This document shows, piece by piece, positions 23,991 to 36,227 of a stretch of DNA of 64,000 nucleotides. Position numbers and translations under genes: made by a program. The notes under the pieces were generated by a model. That model was not told the origin of the DNA. It saw only the letters and a list, made by a program, of their open reading frames with translations, and made no database searches. The DNA lies in assembly GCA_030159075.1 (NCBI GenBank), contig BROG01000564.1, forward strand, positions 418,001 through 482,000, in the 5' to 3' direction. Source of the DNA: Atrina japonica. Taxonomy: Eukaryota > Mollusca > Bivalvia > Pterioida > Pinnidae. The first letter of the stretch is position 1. Each line of letters begins with the position of its first letter.

Positions 23991-25358
23991 TTGGGAGTCT
24001 GCATGAAGGCATACCCATTGCTTTGGAACAACCCTAAACGGTATGAGAAGCACATTGTTTTAATTGGTACCTTCCACCTCGTGTGTGCTTATTTGAAGAT
24101 GGTGGGGAAGAAGATGGATGGCTCTGGTTTATCTGACATCCTACTTGAAGCAGGGCTGATTGCCTCGGGTTCATTGCAAGGCGTGATATCCGGAAAGCAC
24201 TATGACAGGGCAATGCACTGCCATAAGCCCATGCTGGAGTGCTTGGAACGGTTGTTATTGGAACAATACATGGCTCACCAAGATGAACTGGAACTGCTCT
24301 CTTCCATCCCAGCGGACTCGATGAAGAAGTTGGATGATTTGTTACAATCACTCACAGAAACCAAATTGGACGCAGCATTAGATGACGATGCATTCAGTAA
24401 CTACATTCAGGGTTACCTGCAGTATAGAGTGGAGGTCAGTGAAGGCAGTCGGGGGAAAACTGCCCAACTTTGGGCTTCCTACATAAATCATATATGGCTA
24501 GTACTCTCTCTCGTACAGGCAGTGAAGCACAATGACTTCCTTGCATATGCACACTGTTTACATCTCATGACAGACATATTTTTTGCATTCGGTGGTCAGA
24601 AGTACGCCCGATATCTCACATACCTCTCCATCTTCCTGGCTAACATTGAGGTATCTCATCCCGGAGCAACTGATTTCATCAAGCGGGGAGCCATGAGTGT
24701 CGCCCGTTCCTTCATACCCGGAAACCGCTGTGCCGTCGACAACACTATGGAGGAAACCTTTATGAGACATGCCAAATCTCATGGTGGGGGTGGTTTTGGT
24801 GTTTCAGGGTTTCTCAGCAACCATGATGCATACCAAAGATGGGTGCGAACAACACACGCGAGATCCCAGTATGTCAACACGACAATGAACATAGCTGACA
24901 TGCTAACAGCTAACAGCCAAAGTGGAACAATGCATCGTGATATACGACCCGCGGAGATCCTGAAAAGTGAGAAATGCGTACGAAAGGCAAAGGAGGCAGT
25001 TGAAAGCTTCATCAATCCATTTATAGTTGGCGACCAAGAGAAACTTATCAGTCTTTCATCTGGAGCTGCAGCCACTGAGATTATAGCAACTGATGTTCTG
25101 GGCGCAGAAAAGTTAGGAAAAGAGGCACAGAAAGCTTTCATAAAAGACCGGCTGGAGAAGAATGAAAACTTCTTTGAACCAATAAAGCGAATGAATCTGA
25201 GAACGCTTGGTGACATGAACAAGAAGATGAAAGTAACAACGGCAAACAACAAAGTAGTCCAATATAAGCAACAAGGAAATATTGCCTTCCAACTATTTGT
25301 GAAATGCCAAAGCCAGGGCTTGCAGTTGGACATGAAGGAGCTGATGACGTACCGCTGA
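23991..25358 (+). pseudogene. Segment 3: central domain, possible transposase core
   Basis: True frame begins upstream at about 23946 (HEVNQQYVITTFDLGVCMKA). Landmarks: TFDLGVCMKA; IVLIGTFHLVCAYLKMVG; MDGSGLSDILLEAGLIASGS; GKHYDRAMHCHKPMLECL; GGQKYARYLTYLSIFLANIE; VDNTMEETFMRHAKSHGGGG. The last corresponds to the family's 'D..xEQ..K..GG' motif (from memory). An Asp in TFDL, the His in GTFH and the Asp/Glu pair in VDNTMEETF are candidates for a catalytic set, but I cannot show an RNase-H fold. Lys/Glu-rich helices follow. Ends in a frameshift near 25340. Confidence 0.75.
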
Positions 25359-25940
25359 CCCCTGTCCCATACAGCATCGGAACAGCAGATGGATTTCTGG
25401 CAAAGACAGACAAATCGAAATCTTTCCAGTATCTGACAAAAGAATGTGAGGATGCACCCGGTTCCATCGGCTGAGTCAGCACTTGTGGTCTATGATGGTA
25501 ATGCCTACTTCTACTACCTCAAGGAGATACCAACGAATTTCAGCTTGATCTGCAACAAGATTTTTGGCATGATGTCAGCGACAACAGATGCGGTGTTCAG
25601 TACAGATATGTATACTCCCAATTCTGTCAAATCCATGGAACGTGAGAGAAGGGGCTGTAGTGAGAAGCTCATTGTAAAGTGACCAAGCACAAAGAAACCT
25701 CCTGATTGGAAGCAGTTCCTGACAAATGATGACAACAAGACACAATTCATCAATCTCCTCTGCAAGACGTGGAGTAATCATTCATATGCCAATAAGCTCC
25801 TTGGAAGAAAAGTCATCATCATATGTGAAGGAGCTGCATACCAGCTGACGTCTGAAGATGGGAAAAGCACAGCGAAACTGGAGATCGAAACTCTACGCTC
25901 GTCCCAAGAAGAAACTGATTCCAGAGTAGTTCTGTACTGC
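25359..25940 (+). pseudogene. Segment 4: start of the PIN/FEN-like region
   Basis: Frame fragments TPVPYSIGTADGFLAKTDKS, SALVVYDGNAYFYYLKEIP, then TGA at 25680 (GGA or similar expected) and PDWKQFLTNDDNKTQFINLL, GRKVIIICEGAAYQLTSEDG. The YDGNA word is reminiscent of the first Asp strand (D-G) of PIN/XPG nucleases. Confidence 0.65.
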
Positions 25941-26755
25941 ATGTATGGGAAGGACAAGGGATATGAGTACATCCGGATCAAAAGTCCAGACAGCGATGTT
26001 CTCTTCTTCATCCTACTGCACTACGCCCTCACATTGCCAAATATAGTTATTCTATTTGACACTGGCACTGGAAATAAGCAGCGATTGATCAACATCACCG
26101 AACTGGCAGAGGGCTATACACAGAACCACTGCACAGCACTCATGTGTCTCCATGCATACACCAGATGTGACACTACCAGCGCATTCAAAGGAATAGGAAA
26201 AATCAAGCCACTGAAAACTCTCCAGAAAACTCCAAAGTTTGCTGCTGTACTCTGCAGGTTGGGGGAAACTTGGGACATAACCTCGTTGATGAATTGGAGG
26301 AATTCACGTGTGCCATATATGGTCGTGCTAGAGTGCGCAAAGTTAATGAGCTGCGATACATCCGCATACAGGAGCTGTGTACCAAGGAAGACCAACCCCA
26401 CCCTTCAAAGAATGTGGACCTGGGATCACTACCACCATGCAGACGTAGTCTGGAGCAACAGGTAAGACGTGTCAACTATCAGGTTGGAATCTGGAAGAGG
26501 GCCCACATTGCTAAACCAGATATTCCAGATGTGAAAGTTGACCATGGATGGGAGGTCAAGGATGGAAAGCTGGAGCCACTGTGGTACAAAGGAGATGTTC
26601 TGCCACCGGAACTCATCAGCATCGCTGGGGAACAACTGGAGTCTGACGACGATGTGGATTCAGATGACTCGGAAACTGTATACCAGCTGACAGATATGTT
26701 AGACCAGTTTAGCGTTCAAAGCAGTGGTGAACGCATAGACAGTGATCTGGCTTGA
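25941..26755 (+). pseudogene. Segment 5: FEN1/XPG (PIN)-like nuclease domain and acidic tail
   Basis: Just before and in this stretch: EETDSRVVLYCMYG, then IRIKSPDSDVLFFILLHYAL, ILFDTGTGNKQRLINI, and LHAYTRCDTTSAFKGIGKIK. This spacing resembles the EAEA ... T(E)DxDxL ... GSDY..GI.GIGPK layout of FEN1-type nucleases: acidic cluster, two-Asp strand, helix-turn-helix with Asp. A frameshift near 26275 moves the frame. The rest reads LGHNLVDELEEFTCAIYG, NYQVGIWKRAHI, WEVKDGKLEPLWYKGDVLP and an acidic C-terminus to a stop at 26753-26755. Homology is inferred by motif order; no structure or search was run. Confidence 0.7.
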
Positions 26756-26897
26756 CAATATGTACCCTCGAATGACATGAACTCATGTTACATGTGTTTG
26801 CTAGAGAAACGGCATATAAACAAAATAGCGTGTAGACATTCAACTTAATAGTGGAAATAAAACATTTCTGAATCATGACTAAGGTTGTTTGCTTTCT

Positions 26898-27283
26898 GGA
26901 AAAGATTTGACCAAAATTATGACAATTATTTTGTGAAAAATGGAAATTTTGACCTAAAAATCGACATAAATTCATTTTTGTTGGAATGAATCTATCAAAA
27001 GTAGTTTATATTGTTAACAGATCTGTTTGTTATTCTATTGCGGTCATTTTGATACCCCATTTGATAAATTTGTTCGACAAATAACGATTTTATGAGTTTT
27101 AACACGTTTGGGGTAAATTTCACTATGGCGGCCATCTTGATGACGTCATAACCGGAAGTTCGTCCCAAGTTACGCAATGTTAACATTTATTTTCGTGATC
27201 AGGATGTCATGGGGCTTCAGAAAAATATTGGTTCGGAGGTTTGTGGGAGGGGTGCACGGTGGACCCTTATAGCTCCCGGCCTA
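26898..27283 (-). repeat. Right terminal inverted repeat
   Basis: Inverted match to the left arm. Carries 'atggcggccatcttgatgacgtca' in two adjoining motifs: CAAGATGGC (YY1-like) on the minus strand and TGACGTCA. The same pair is slightly altered in the left arm. Confidence 0.9.
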
Positions 27284-28149
27284 TATGTGTAATTATGACA
27301 CCACAATCGAATGACGCCAGAAAACGCAAATGAAGAGCCACATGTCAGACATTTGGCGAAAGGTCAATTGTTTCTGACAGGAATCTCGAGTGAAGGCAAA
27401 CAAATCGACCTGTTTATCAGAGATGCTTGACAAAGTTGCACTCGGCCTAACACTCTTTTTTCTGTTGTAATTAAAAAGCAAACCTTCATTTCTCTGATCT
27501 GTGGTTCTGGTCATAACATGACCTAGATATATCGCGATATGGGCCTATAGGCTGTACCATGTGCTACAGATGTAGTCTTGTGTTTCCAATTTCTTTCTGT
27601 GGTTTTTATTTGTTTTGTGGTAGGCCTAATGTATGGCTTTTAAGATTAAATATATAAGAAATAAATATATGATAAATGATATTCTATTCTTTGTTTATTC
27701 GTTCATGTATTCTTACGCTGAAAAGTAAAGCGGTTAATACTCAGGTCAGGCGACTGCAAATACCGAATATACAATATATCGCTCTATATACTTGCAATGA
27801 AGAGAATTGCAGTCGGTATGTAAATATTAATCTTTTGACTATCATACGGATGATTCTACTCACTTATGAAAAGCTGCACGGTAAAATGTTTTATTCCTCA
27901 CTGGATACCCTCTTATGTATAGTGACAAGTAGGAATGATTATTGTAGTCAGTGTAATTTTAATGTTATGCTTTATTTCTTAAAATCTAAACTCGTCCAAG
28001 TTAAAAAAAGGATTCACAAGACTCCATCCCGCCATGTTGTATGGACTTTACTATAGGAGCATCATACAATAATGTGTGGATGCACCTGTGTATGTTAACT
28101 TCGTAATCGTATATTTCCAAAAAGCATTAATTTCGACTGTGCTTAGAGA
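27284..28149. other. Non-coding stretch right of the TIR element
   Basis: A 126-codon plus frame (27676-28056) has no recognisable domain, an AT-rich codon mix and no splice context. I treat it as chance, though an orphan small gene cannot be excluded. Confidence 0.45.
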
Positions 28150-28189
28150 TAGCCTTTAGATGAGCATACGAAATCCAAGCGAAATTGAT

Positions 28190-28500
28190 ACAATGGTTAA
28201 GTTGCTATATTCAGACAGGAATGGTTGAGAATTACAAATGGTGTGAAGCAAGGGTACATGATGTCGGGGTTTTTATTCCTGATGGTGATGTAAAAATGCA
28301 TGCAAGGAGAAACAACTGGAATCATGTGGAATTTTATATCCAAATTAGACGACTTAAATTATGCAGATAACGTAATCATTTTCTCGTCAAGATTTCAAGA
28401 CATACAAAGAAAGACTAAGAAATAAAGATAACAGACGGAAAAGGTGGGATTAAAGATCAATGCCAAGAAAACCAAAGTGATGGGAAGTAAACAACAGCCG
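28190..28500 (+). pseudogene. Non-LTR retrotransposon reverse transcriptase fragment
   Basis: One frame with three internal stops gives ITNGVKQGYMMSGFLFL, then WNFISKLDDLNYADNVIIFS, then VGLKINAKKTKVMGSK. These correspond to the GVRQGC..SP.LF, YADD and GLKIN..KTK blocks of LINE-type RTs (craniofacial-development-protein-2-like/RTE-type sequences, from memory). The second catalytic Asp of YADD reads Asn. Truncated at both ends; directly followed by the Penelope-like copy. Confidence 0.8.
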
Positions 28501-28599
28501 AGCAGGAATACAGATGCACATGGAATCTTTTGGTACGTTATTACAACAAGTGGATGCAATGGTGGCCTCAACAGACGACTAAAAGGAACGAGTAGAGTT

Positions 28600-29720
28600 T
28601 CATCCGCTTATAAAGATTTGGAATATAAGCAAAGATACATAGCAGGATCCAGCAAATGTTCTACCAAACCTTTATCTTTACTCCTTACCAAGATATTGAA
28701 AGCCATTAAGGAGAAACTTCAACAATACTGTACAGTTGCTTATTCCAGAAGCGGTGTAAATCAGATGTGGATACTTAAAAATTCTAAACAGTTTTTAGAA
28801 AATTTGAAGGCACACAATTTTTCTCGAATTCACAGTATCAAAACTTATGACTTCTCTACTCTTTACACTACTATTCTACATAAAGAATTAAAAGAAAGAC
28901 TTTTCAGCATCATAGACAACTGCTTTTTCACTAAAGGTGGTACCCGAAAATTTAAATATCTTGTGATTGGCTATCAGGATACTTATTTCGTCAAACACCA
29001 CTCTGATTCTACACATAAATATACTGAAGTTGATATAAAAACATGCTGGAATTTCTAATAGACAATATATTTGTAATGTAAGGAGACGTGGTCTTTCAAC
29101 AAACTGTCGGCATTCCTATGGGAACCAATTGTGCTCCTTTATTGGCCGACCTGTTCCTTTATTCATACGAAGCAGACTTCATTCAGAAACTGCTGAATCA
29201 AAAGAAGAAAAAGTTAGCGGTGTCCTTTAATTTAACATTTAGATATATCGACGACGTTTTGTCAATTAATAACGACAATTTTCATACATATGTCAATGCG
29301 ATATATCCCACCGAACTAGAAATTAAAGATACAACAGAATCAAGCACACACGCTTCATACTTAGACATTTTACTTAATATAAACACAGACGGGAAATTAG
29401 CAACTAAGCTATACGATAAACGCGACGATTTCGGCTTTCCCATCGTAAATTTTCCACATTTAAGTAGTAATATCCCTCAGTCACCCGCATATGGAGTTTA
29501 TATTTCACAAATGATCCGATATGTCAGGGCGTGTACAACATATGAAGATTTCATATACAGAGGTAAACTACTCACTGACAAATTATTGACACAGGGATAT
29601 CGAAAACCGCGTTTAATGTCAACGTTCCGCAAGTTTTACGGTCGGTATGATAGTCTTGTTTGCGATTACTCTGTTTCGCTGGGAGAAATGTTGAGTTGCC
29701 TTTTCGTTGACAGTTATTGA
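28600..29720 (+). pseudogene. Penelope-like retroelement reverse transcriptase, frameshifted
   Basis: First frame (to about 29035): STKPLSLLLTKILKAIKEKL, RSGVNQMWILKNSKQFLENL, IKTYDFSTLYTTILHKELK (RT motif with catalytic Asp) and YKYLVIGY-like block. A +1 change near 29040 moves to MLEFLIDNIFVM, followed by a TAA and GDVVFQQTVGIPMGTNCAPL, FRYIDDVLSINN (the YxDD box), SASYLDILL-like, LYDKRDDFGFPIVNFPHLSS, SPAYGVYISQMIRYVRAC and the FRKFYGRYDSLV end. The RT active site is intact, but the frameshift and stop disable the copy. Assignment to the Penelope-like group is by remembered motif resemblance; no GIY-YIG endonuclease is seen. Confidence 0.8.
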
Positions 29721-29780
29721 GACGTCTGTACCAATTGTGACGAGGATATTGAGACGTCTGTACCAATTGTGACGAGGATA
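29717..29780 (+). repeat. Perfect 32-bp tandem duplication at the RT stop
   Basis: Two exact 32-bp copies beginning TTGAGACGTCTGTACC (29717-29748 and 29749-29780). The otherwise near-identical copy at 20.0 kb has a single unit, so this duplication is private and young. Confidence 0.9.
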
Positions 29781-29980
29781 CACTCCTCATGTGTTTCATT
29801 GGACTTGACTGTGGACTCACGGCGCGTGTGACCGTTCGACAGGGGATGCGTACTCCTCCATGACACCTGATCCCACCTCTTGGTTTTCAAAGATCCGTGT
29901 TTGTCCATTTTTACAAAATTTGTATCTATGTCCTGAGCATTCTATTGATTTATACTTTGGTATCTGAGATTTTTTATATT
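29770..29980 (+). repeat. Penelope-type tail repeat, copy 3
   Basis: Same ~209-bp tail as at 19411-19619 and 19808-20016, in opposite orientation, with about a dozen differences. Ends near 'tatctgagattttttatatt'. Confidence 0.85.
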
Positions 29981-30054
29981 GTATAACAAAATGAGCTGGA
30001 TGACAGTACTGATATGACAGCCGGAAGGAATGAAAAGAGTAGGAAGACACAAGA

Positions 30055-30345
30055 CAAGCTGGAGGAAAAGAGATGGAAAAGAAACGGAAAATCGGGGATG
30101 GCATAGCTTGGTTGACCCAATACAACCTAAAAGAGAACAGTTGAAAATGAAATAGAAAGCTTGGATGTGAAAGCTCGAGTGACAGCGTGGAAAAGAATAC
30201 ATGTAGTTGAAAGAAAAAAAAGTGAAAAACCTGGAATGGGAAATCTTGGGTGACCCAATACAAACTGGAAAAGAACATTTGAAAAGGAAATGGTAAAGTG
30301 GGATGTGAAAGCTTGTGCGACCCAATACAAACCTTGAAAAATTTT
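30055..30345. repeat. Degenerate tandem repeat, ~65-70 bp units
   Basis: 'gtgacccaatacaaactggaaaagaac' variants recur at about 30110, 30250 and 30315, with 'gaaag..tggaatgggaaatc' or 'gggatgtgaaagctt' segments between. The overlapping minus-strand frames rich in Phe/Ser are by-products. Confidence 0.65.
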
Positions 30346-32966
<2,621 letters not shown>

Positions 32967-33202
32967 CCTCTTACGCACAGAAATCAACTGAAGCATATTT
33001 CAAATCAATTTCAGTCACATCAATCATCAGTTACGGTATGTTTGAACATTAGCAGTATGTTGTAACCAATTATTCAATATTGAAACCTTTTTATTGACTT
33101 AAAAAGCATATGCAGCATAACAAACTGGATCTCAGAGTGAAAAAAATGCAGAGTGCATAGAAATCTCATACACAGAACTTTAACAGAGCAGAACATGATA
33201 TC

Positions 33203-33208
33203 TATATA

Positions 33209-33275
<67 letters not shown>
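33203..33275. repeat. (TA)n microsatellite, ~70 bp
   Basis: Second TA tract 240 bp beyond the first, preceded by 'gatatctatatatctatat'. Confidence 0.95.
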
Positions 33276-33278
<3 letters not shown>

Positions 33279-36227
33279 CTCCCCTGATACAACAGTAGAA
33301 TAAGATTCCAGACTGATAATAATTAACAGTAACTTTAAATCAGAGAATTCCAGAGTTTTTGCACATCTCTCTCTCTATTTTTGTAATCATGATTCAAAAA
33401 TGAGTTTCTATTCTACGAGCACATGTAACCAATATACATATATAATGTCTATTTCTTATGTGTGACAGTAATGTGCATACATCTGTGTATAAGATATACA
33501 GAATAACACAAGCAAATGTTGATTTAGGTTGTGTCTAAACATTAAACAAGGAATGGAGTTACAGAAATTACACAAAAAATTTTAGTATGAAATTTAATTC
33601 TTATCAGCATGCATACGACATCACATCCACACGCTTACATTCACATTGCACAACTAAAGGGCTGTAACTCCAATCAAGACAGAGTATAAATTCTTCTTAA
33701 ACTTGAGATGTTGTTTCCTTTATGGTTATTTTAACCATTTTACAACAGAATGTTAATGACAGATTATAGAAATATTCTGGATGTAGATTAATCATAGACT
33801 TTTTAAAGTTACATGTGTGTGAAATATTATTTGATGAAATGCTTGCTGCACAACCATGAAATGAATGCAAGCTACAACAGACTGCATGGTAGGAGGAAAT
33901 CTTCATTTGCTTTTCAAAACAGAAAAAATCAAGCATTCAACTGCAATTTACAAACAAAATGTTGATGTGTGCAGTACTGTATATTACTCATTTTACTAAC
34001 GACTTTATGATGATATCACAATGCAATATTTTTGCAATTTTTGTTTCTCCATTATATTAAATATTCACCATTGGGAGTTCCCATAAAGTTTAACAATTAT
34101 TTACTTCGTTTTTTTTAATTTAAAATTGAAGTTCCCCATGAACAATGTCATCACTCTAACAAACAAGATTCTGAATAACAAATAACAAGATTTAGGTGAT
34201 GAGGTCAAAGGTCATAACAAATCAGATCAACTTAAAAGTATACCTGAATGTGAAAACGTCAATTTTGGTTGTTGGTCCATTTCATTGTGAAATGTAATTT
34301 ATATAAAATACCTAGCAAAACTCCATTCCATCTGATCAGTTTTGATTTCTTTTTTTCATTAATTGTCTTGCCCTACAAGGCCAATCACCATACAAAATGT
34401 TTAAAATCTAATATAATCTGATTATGTCAATAAAAAATAATACACCTCAAAGTGGAAAATGACTGAGGAATGAAAATTTAGGGCTGTATATGTGGGTAAA
34501 TATTGAAAACTTTTGTTATTTTCCTGTCTCAAGTACCAATATACAGCTGTCTCAAAAAGATATTATGAAGGTCACAAAGGTCAATGAGGAATTAAGATAT
34601 AGAAAACCCATCAGTAACACTGATGCAAGTGATAAAAATTCAGCTAAAAAAAAAAAAGATATACAGCATTGTCTTTTTACAATATGAAACATATTCTAAA
34701 TCTAGAAATAAATACAGTTATTTTAACATTTTCAATACAATAGTATATGCAAATCAATAACAATGACTCGAGTACGACATGTTCTTTTCACTCATGAAAG
34801 ACTTCTATCATAATTACTATTTACTCTAGTTACAGTGAAACCAGTGTCTGAACAAACACCTGTAAACAAGGACAACCTAGAACTCTCTGTAACAGGAGTC
34901 ATTTGACTCCTAAAGACTGGTTGTACTGTAAAGCTACAATTTTATAGAAGACACCAGGGTATTACTCAAAGTATCTTTATACTTAAGATTTTTTAGCTTT
35001 ACAAGAGTCAGATGTTCATAATGGGCAATATTTTACACCAAAAAAAAAATATTTACACCCTTAATAAAGGCCATCTGTAATGTTTTGGACAATACCCTAA
35101 TATGCCTTACTGTAGCATGCAGTAAAATGTTTTGACTTTTACAAAACATCTGCCTGTAATACACAATATATATGGATGGACATTACTGTTATATCAGGCC
35201 TATGGATAATGACCACTTCCCTGTTATGGGCAGTACAAGTACTATGGTCAATGAACTGTAATGTAAATTAGGCATTTTCTTGACAACAGACATCATAATA
35301 CATGATATCAATAAAAATGATAAAGGACTAGTGGTAGATAGGACCAGGCTGTGTCACATGATTAGCCATAAGCGACTCGTATTTAGTCTCAAGGCTGAAT
35401 TTTAAAAACCACAGGTTTAACTGCATGTCAAATGTGTACCTACTTAAGTTCAAACTCTGTAAACAGTAAACACTACTCAAGATGGACAATCTCACAGAAT
35501 CTACAAAGGAGTGTCTTATTGGGAAAAAGTTGATCTTTGCTAGTTAAAAATAGATCAAACAGCAGAAGAACATTTATAAAATGTACTAAATACCCCCATT
35601 CTTTCAATAATCAAACAGAAGTCACGAAGTTAAAATTCATCATACGTAACACCATTCATCTGTCACAGAAATTTGGAGTACATAAAATAATCAGTCTTCA
35701 ATATCACAAAAAGTTACATTCAAATGATGTAGATAAGAATAATCTCTCAGAATGCTGATATCAAATTATCTTCTGATATTCAAAATATTTTGTAGATATT
35801 TGGTACTTCTGTCAGACAAATTTGAAGAAGAACAAAACATGTCAAATTTCTGTGCAGACTTATTTAAACAAAATGGAACAAATTTCATACACAATAACCA
35901 AATTAATAAGTTTGTTCCATCAGAACTTCGAAAAAAAAAAAAATCTACTTGATAACACAAGATATCAGCAAGTTAAAAGCTGTTGAATTTGTTCTTCGAG
36001 ATACATTTTCCCCGTTCAAAAAGTTGTGTACGTAATTATTGTCACGTCTTTCAGCATCTACTGATCCAATCATCAGACGATGACTCGCTTAGTTACCAAG
36101 TCTTCTGATTTAGATCACATCACAATATTTCCTCTAAAAAATTTTGTTTTGTTTCTCACAATGTAAAAATGTCAGTTATTGGACCTTGCAGATCACATGT
36201 TCATAGTTCAGCCAATCAAATTAGCCA
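33276..36227 (-). other. Downstream side of Rab5; probable 3'UTR and flank
   Basis: AT-rich without supported genes. The Rab5 3'UTR must begin at 36227, but I cannot fix its end. Animal rab5 transcripts often have kilobase-long 3'UTRs. An AATAAA on the minus strand is present near 33090 among others; none is decisive. Confidence 0.4.

Larger units (their letters stand above)
21990..26755 (+). pseudogene. Broken transposon gene: Cys/His modules, central domain and FEN1/PIN-like domain
   Basis: Reading frames connect into one ancestral protein of roughly 1,550 residues. Lesions seen: frameshifts near 23360, 23945, 25340, 25450 and 26275, and in-frame TGA at 23722-23724 and 25680-25682. The N-terminus before 22091 may add a 34-codon frame starting at 21990 with another shift. 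The order is two cysteine/histidine modules, a long central region and a C-terminal nuclease-like domain ending in an acidic tail (SDDDVDSDDSE). The central and C-terminal parts resemble a large family of uncharacterised multicopy proteins in cnidarians, molluscs, amphioxus and fish (from memory, without a search). No introns are needed to explain the frames. Not functional in this copy. Confidence 0.85.
21350..27283 (+). mobile_element. 5.9-kb DNA transposon-like element with ~390-bp terminal inverted repeats
   Basis: The left arm (21350-21742) and the right arm (26898-27283) are inverted copies at roughly 80-85% by eye. They share ccgggagct, 'tccgaaccaatatttttctgaagcc', 'gggacgaacttccggtt' and 'tatcaaaatgac'. 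The outermost matched bases are TAG(T/G)CCGGGAGCTA. A possible 3-bp direct duplication TAT flanks the ends (21347-21349 and 27284-27286); this is weak. Between the arms lies one broken plus-strand gene (21990-26755) of clearly higher GC content than the surroundings. I cannot place the element in a named superfamily. Confidence 0.85.

Noticed and set aside
24779..25333. 184-residue minus-strand frame
   Set aside because: Antisense shadow of the central domain of the TIR element's gene.
27676..28056. 126-residue plus-strand frame as an orphan gene
   Set aside because: No domain, AT-driven composition, no splice or promoter evidence; kept only as non-coding.
29817..30325. 153- and 127-residue minus-strand frames rich in Phe and Ser
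   Set aside because: Shadows of the degenerate tandem repeat and of the retroelement tail.
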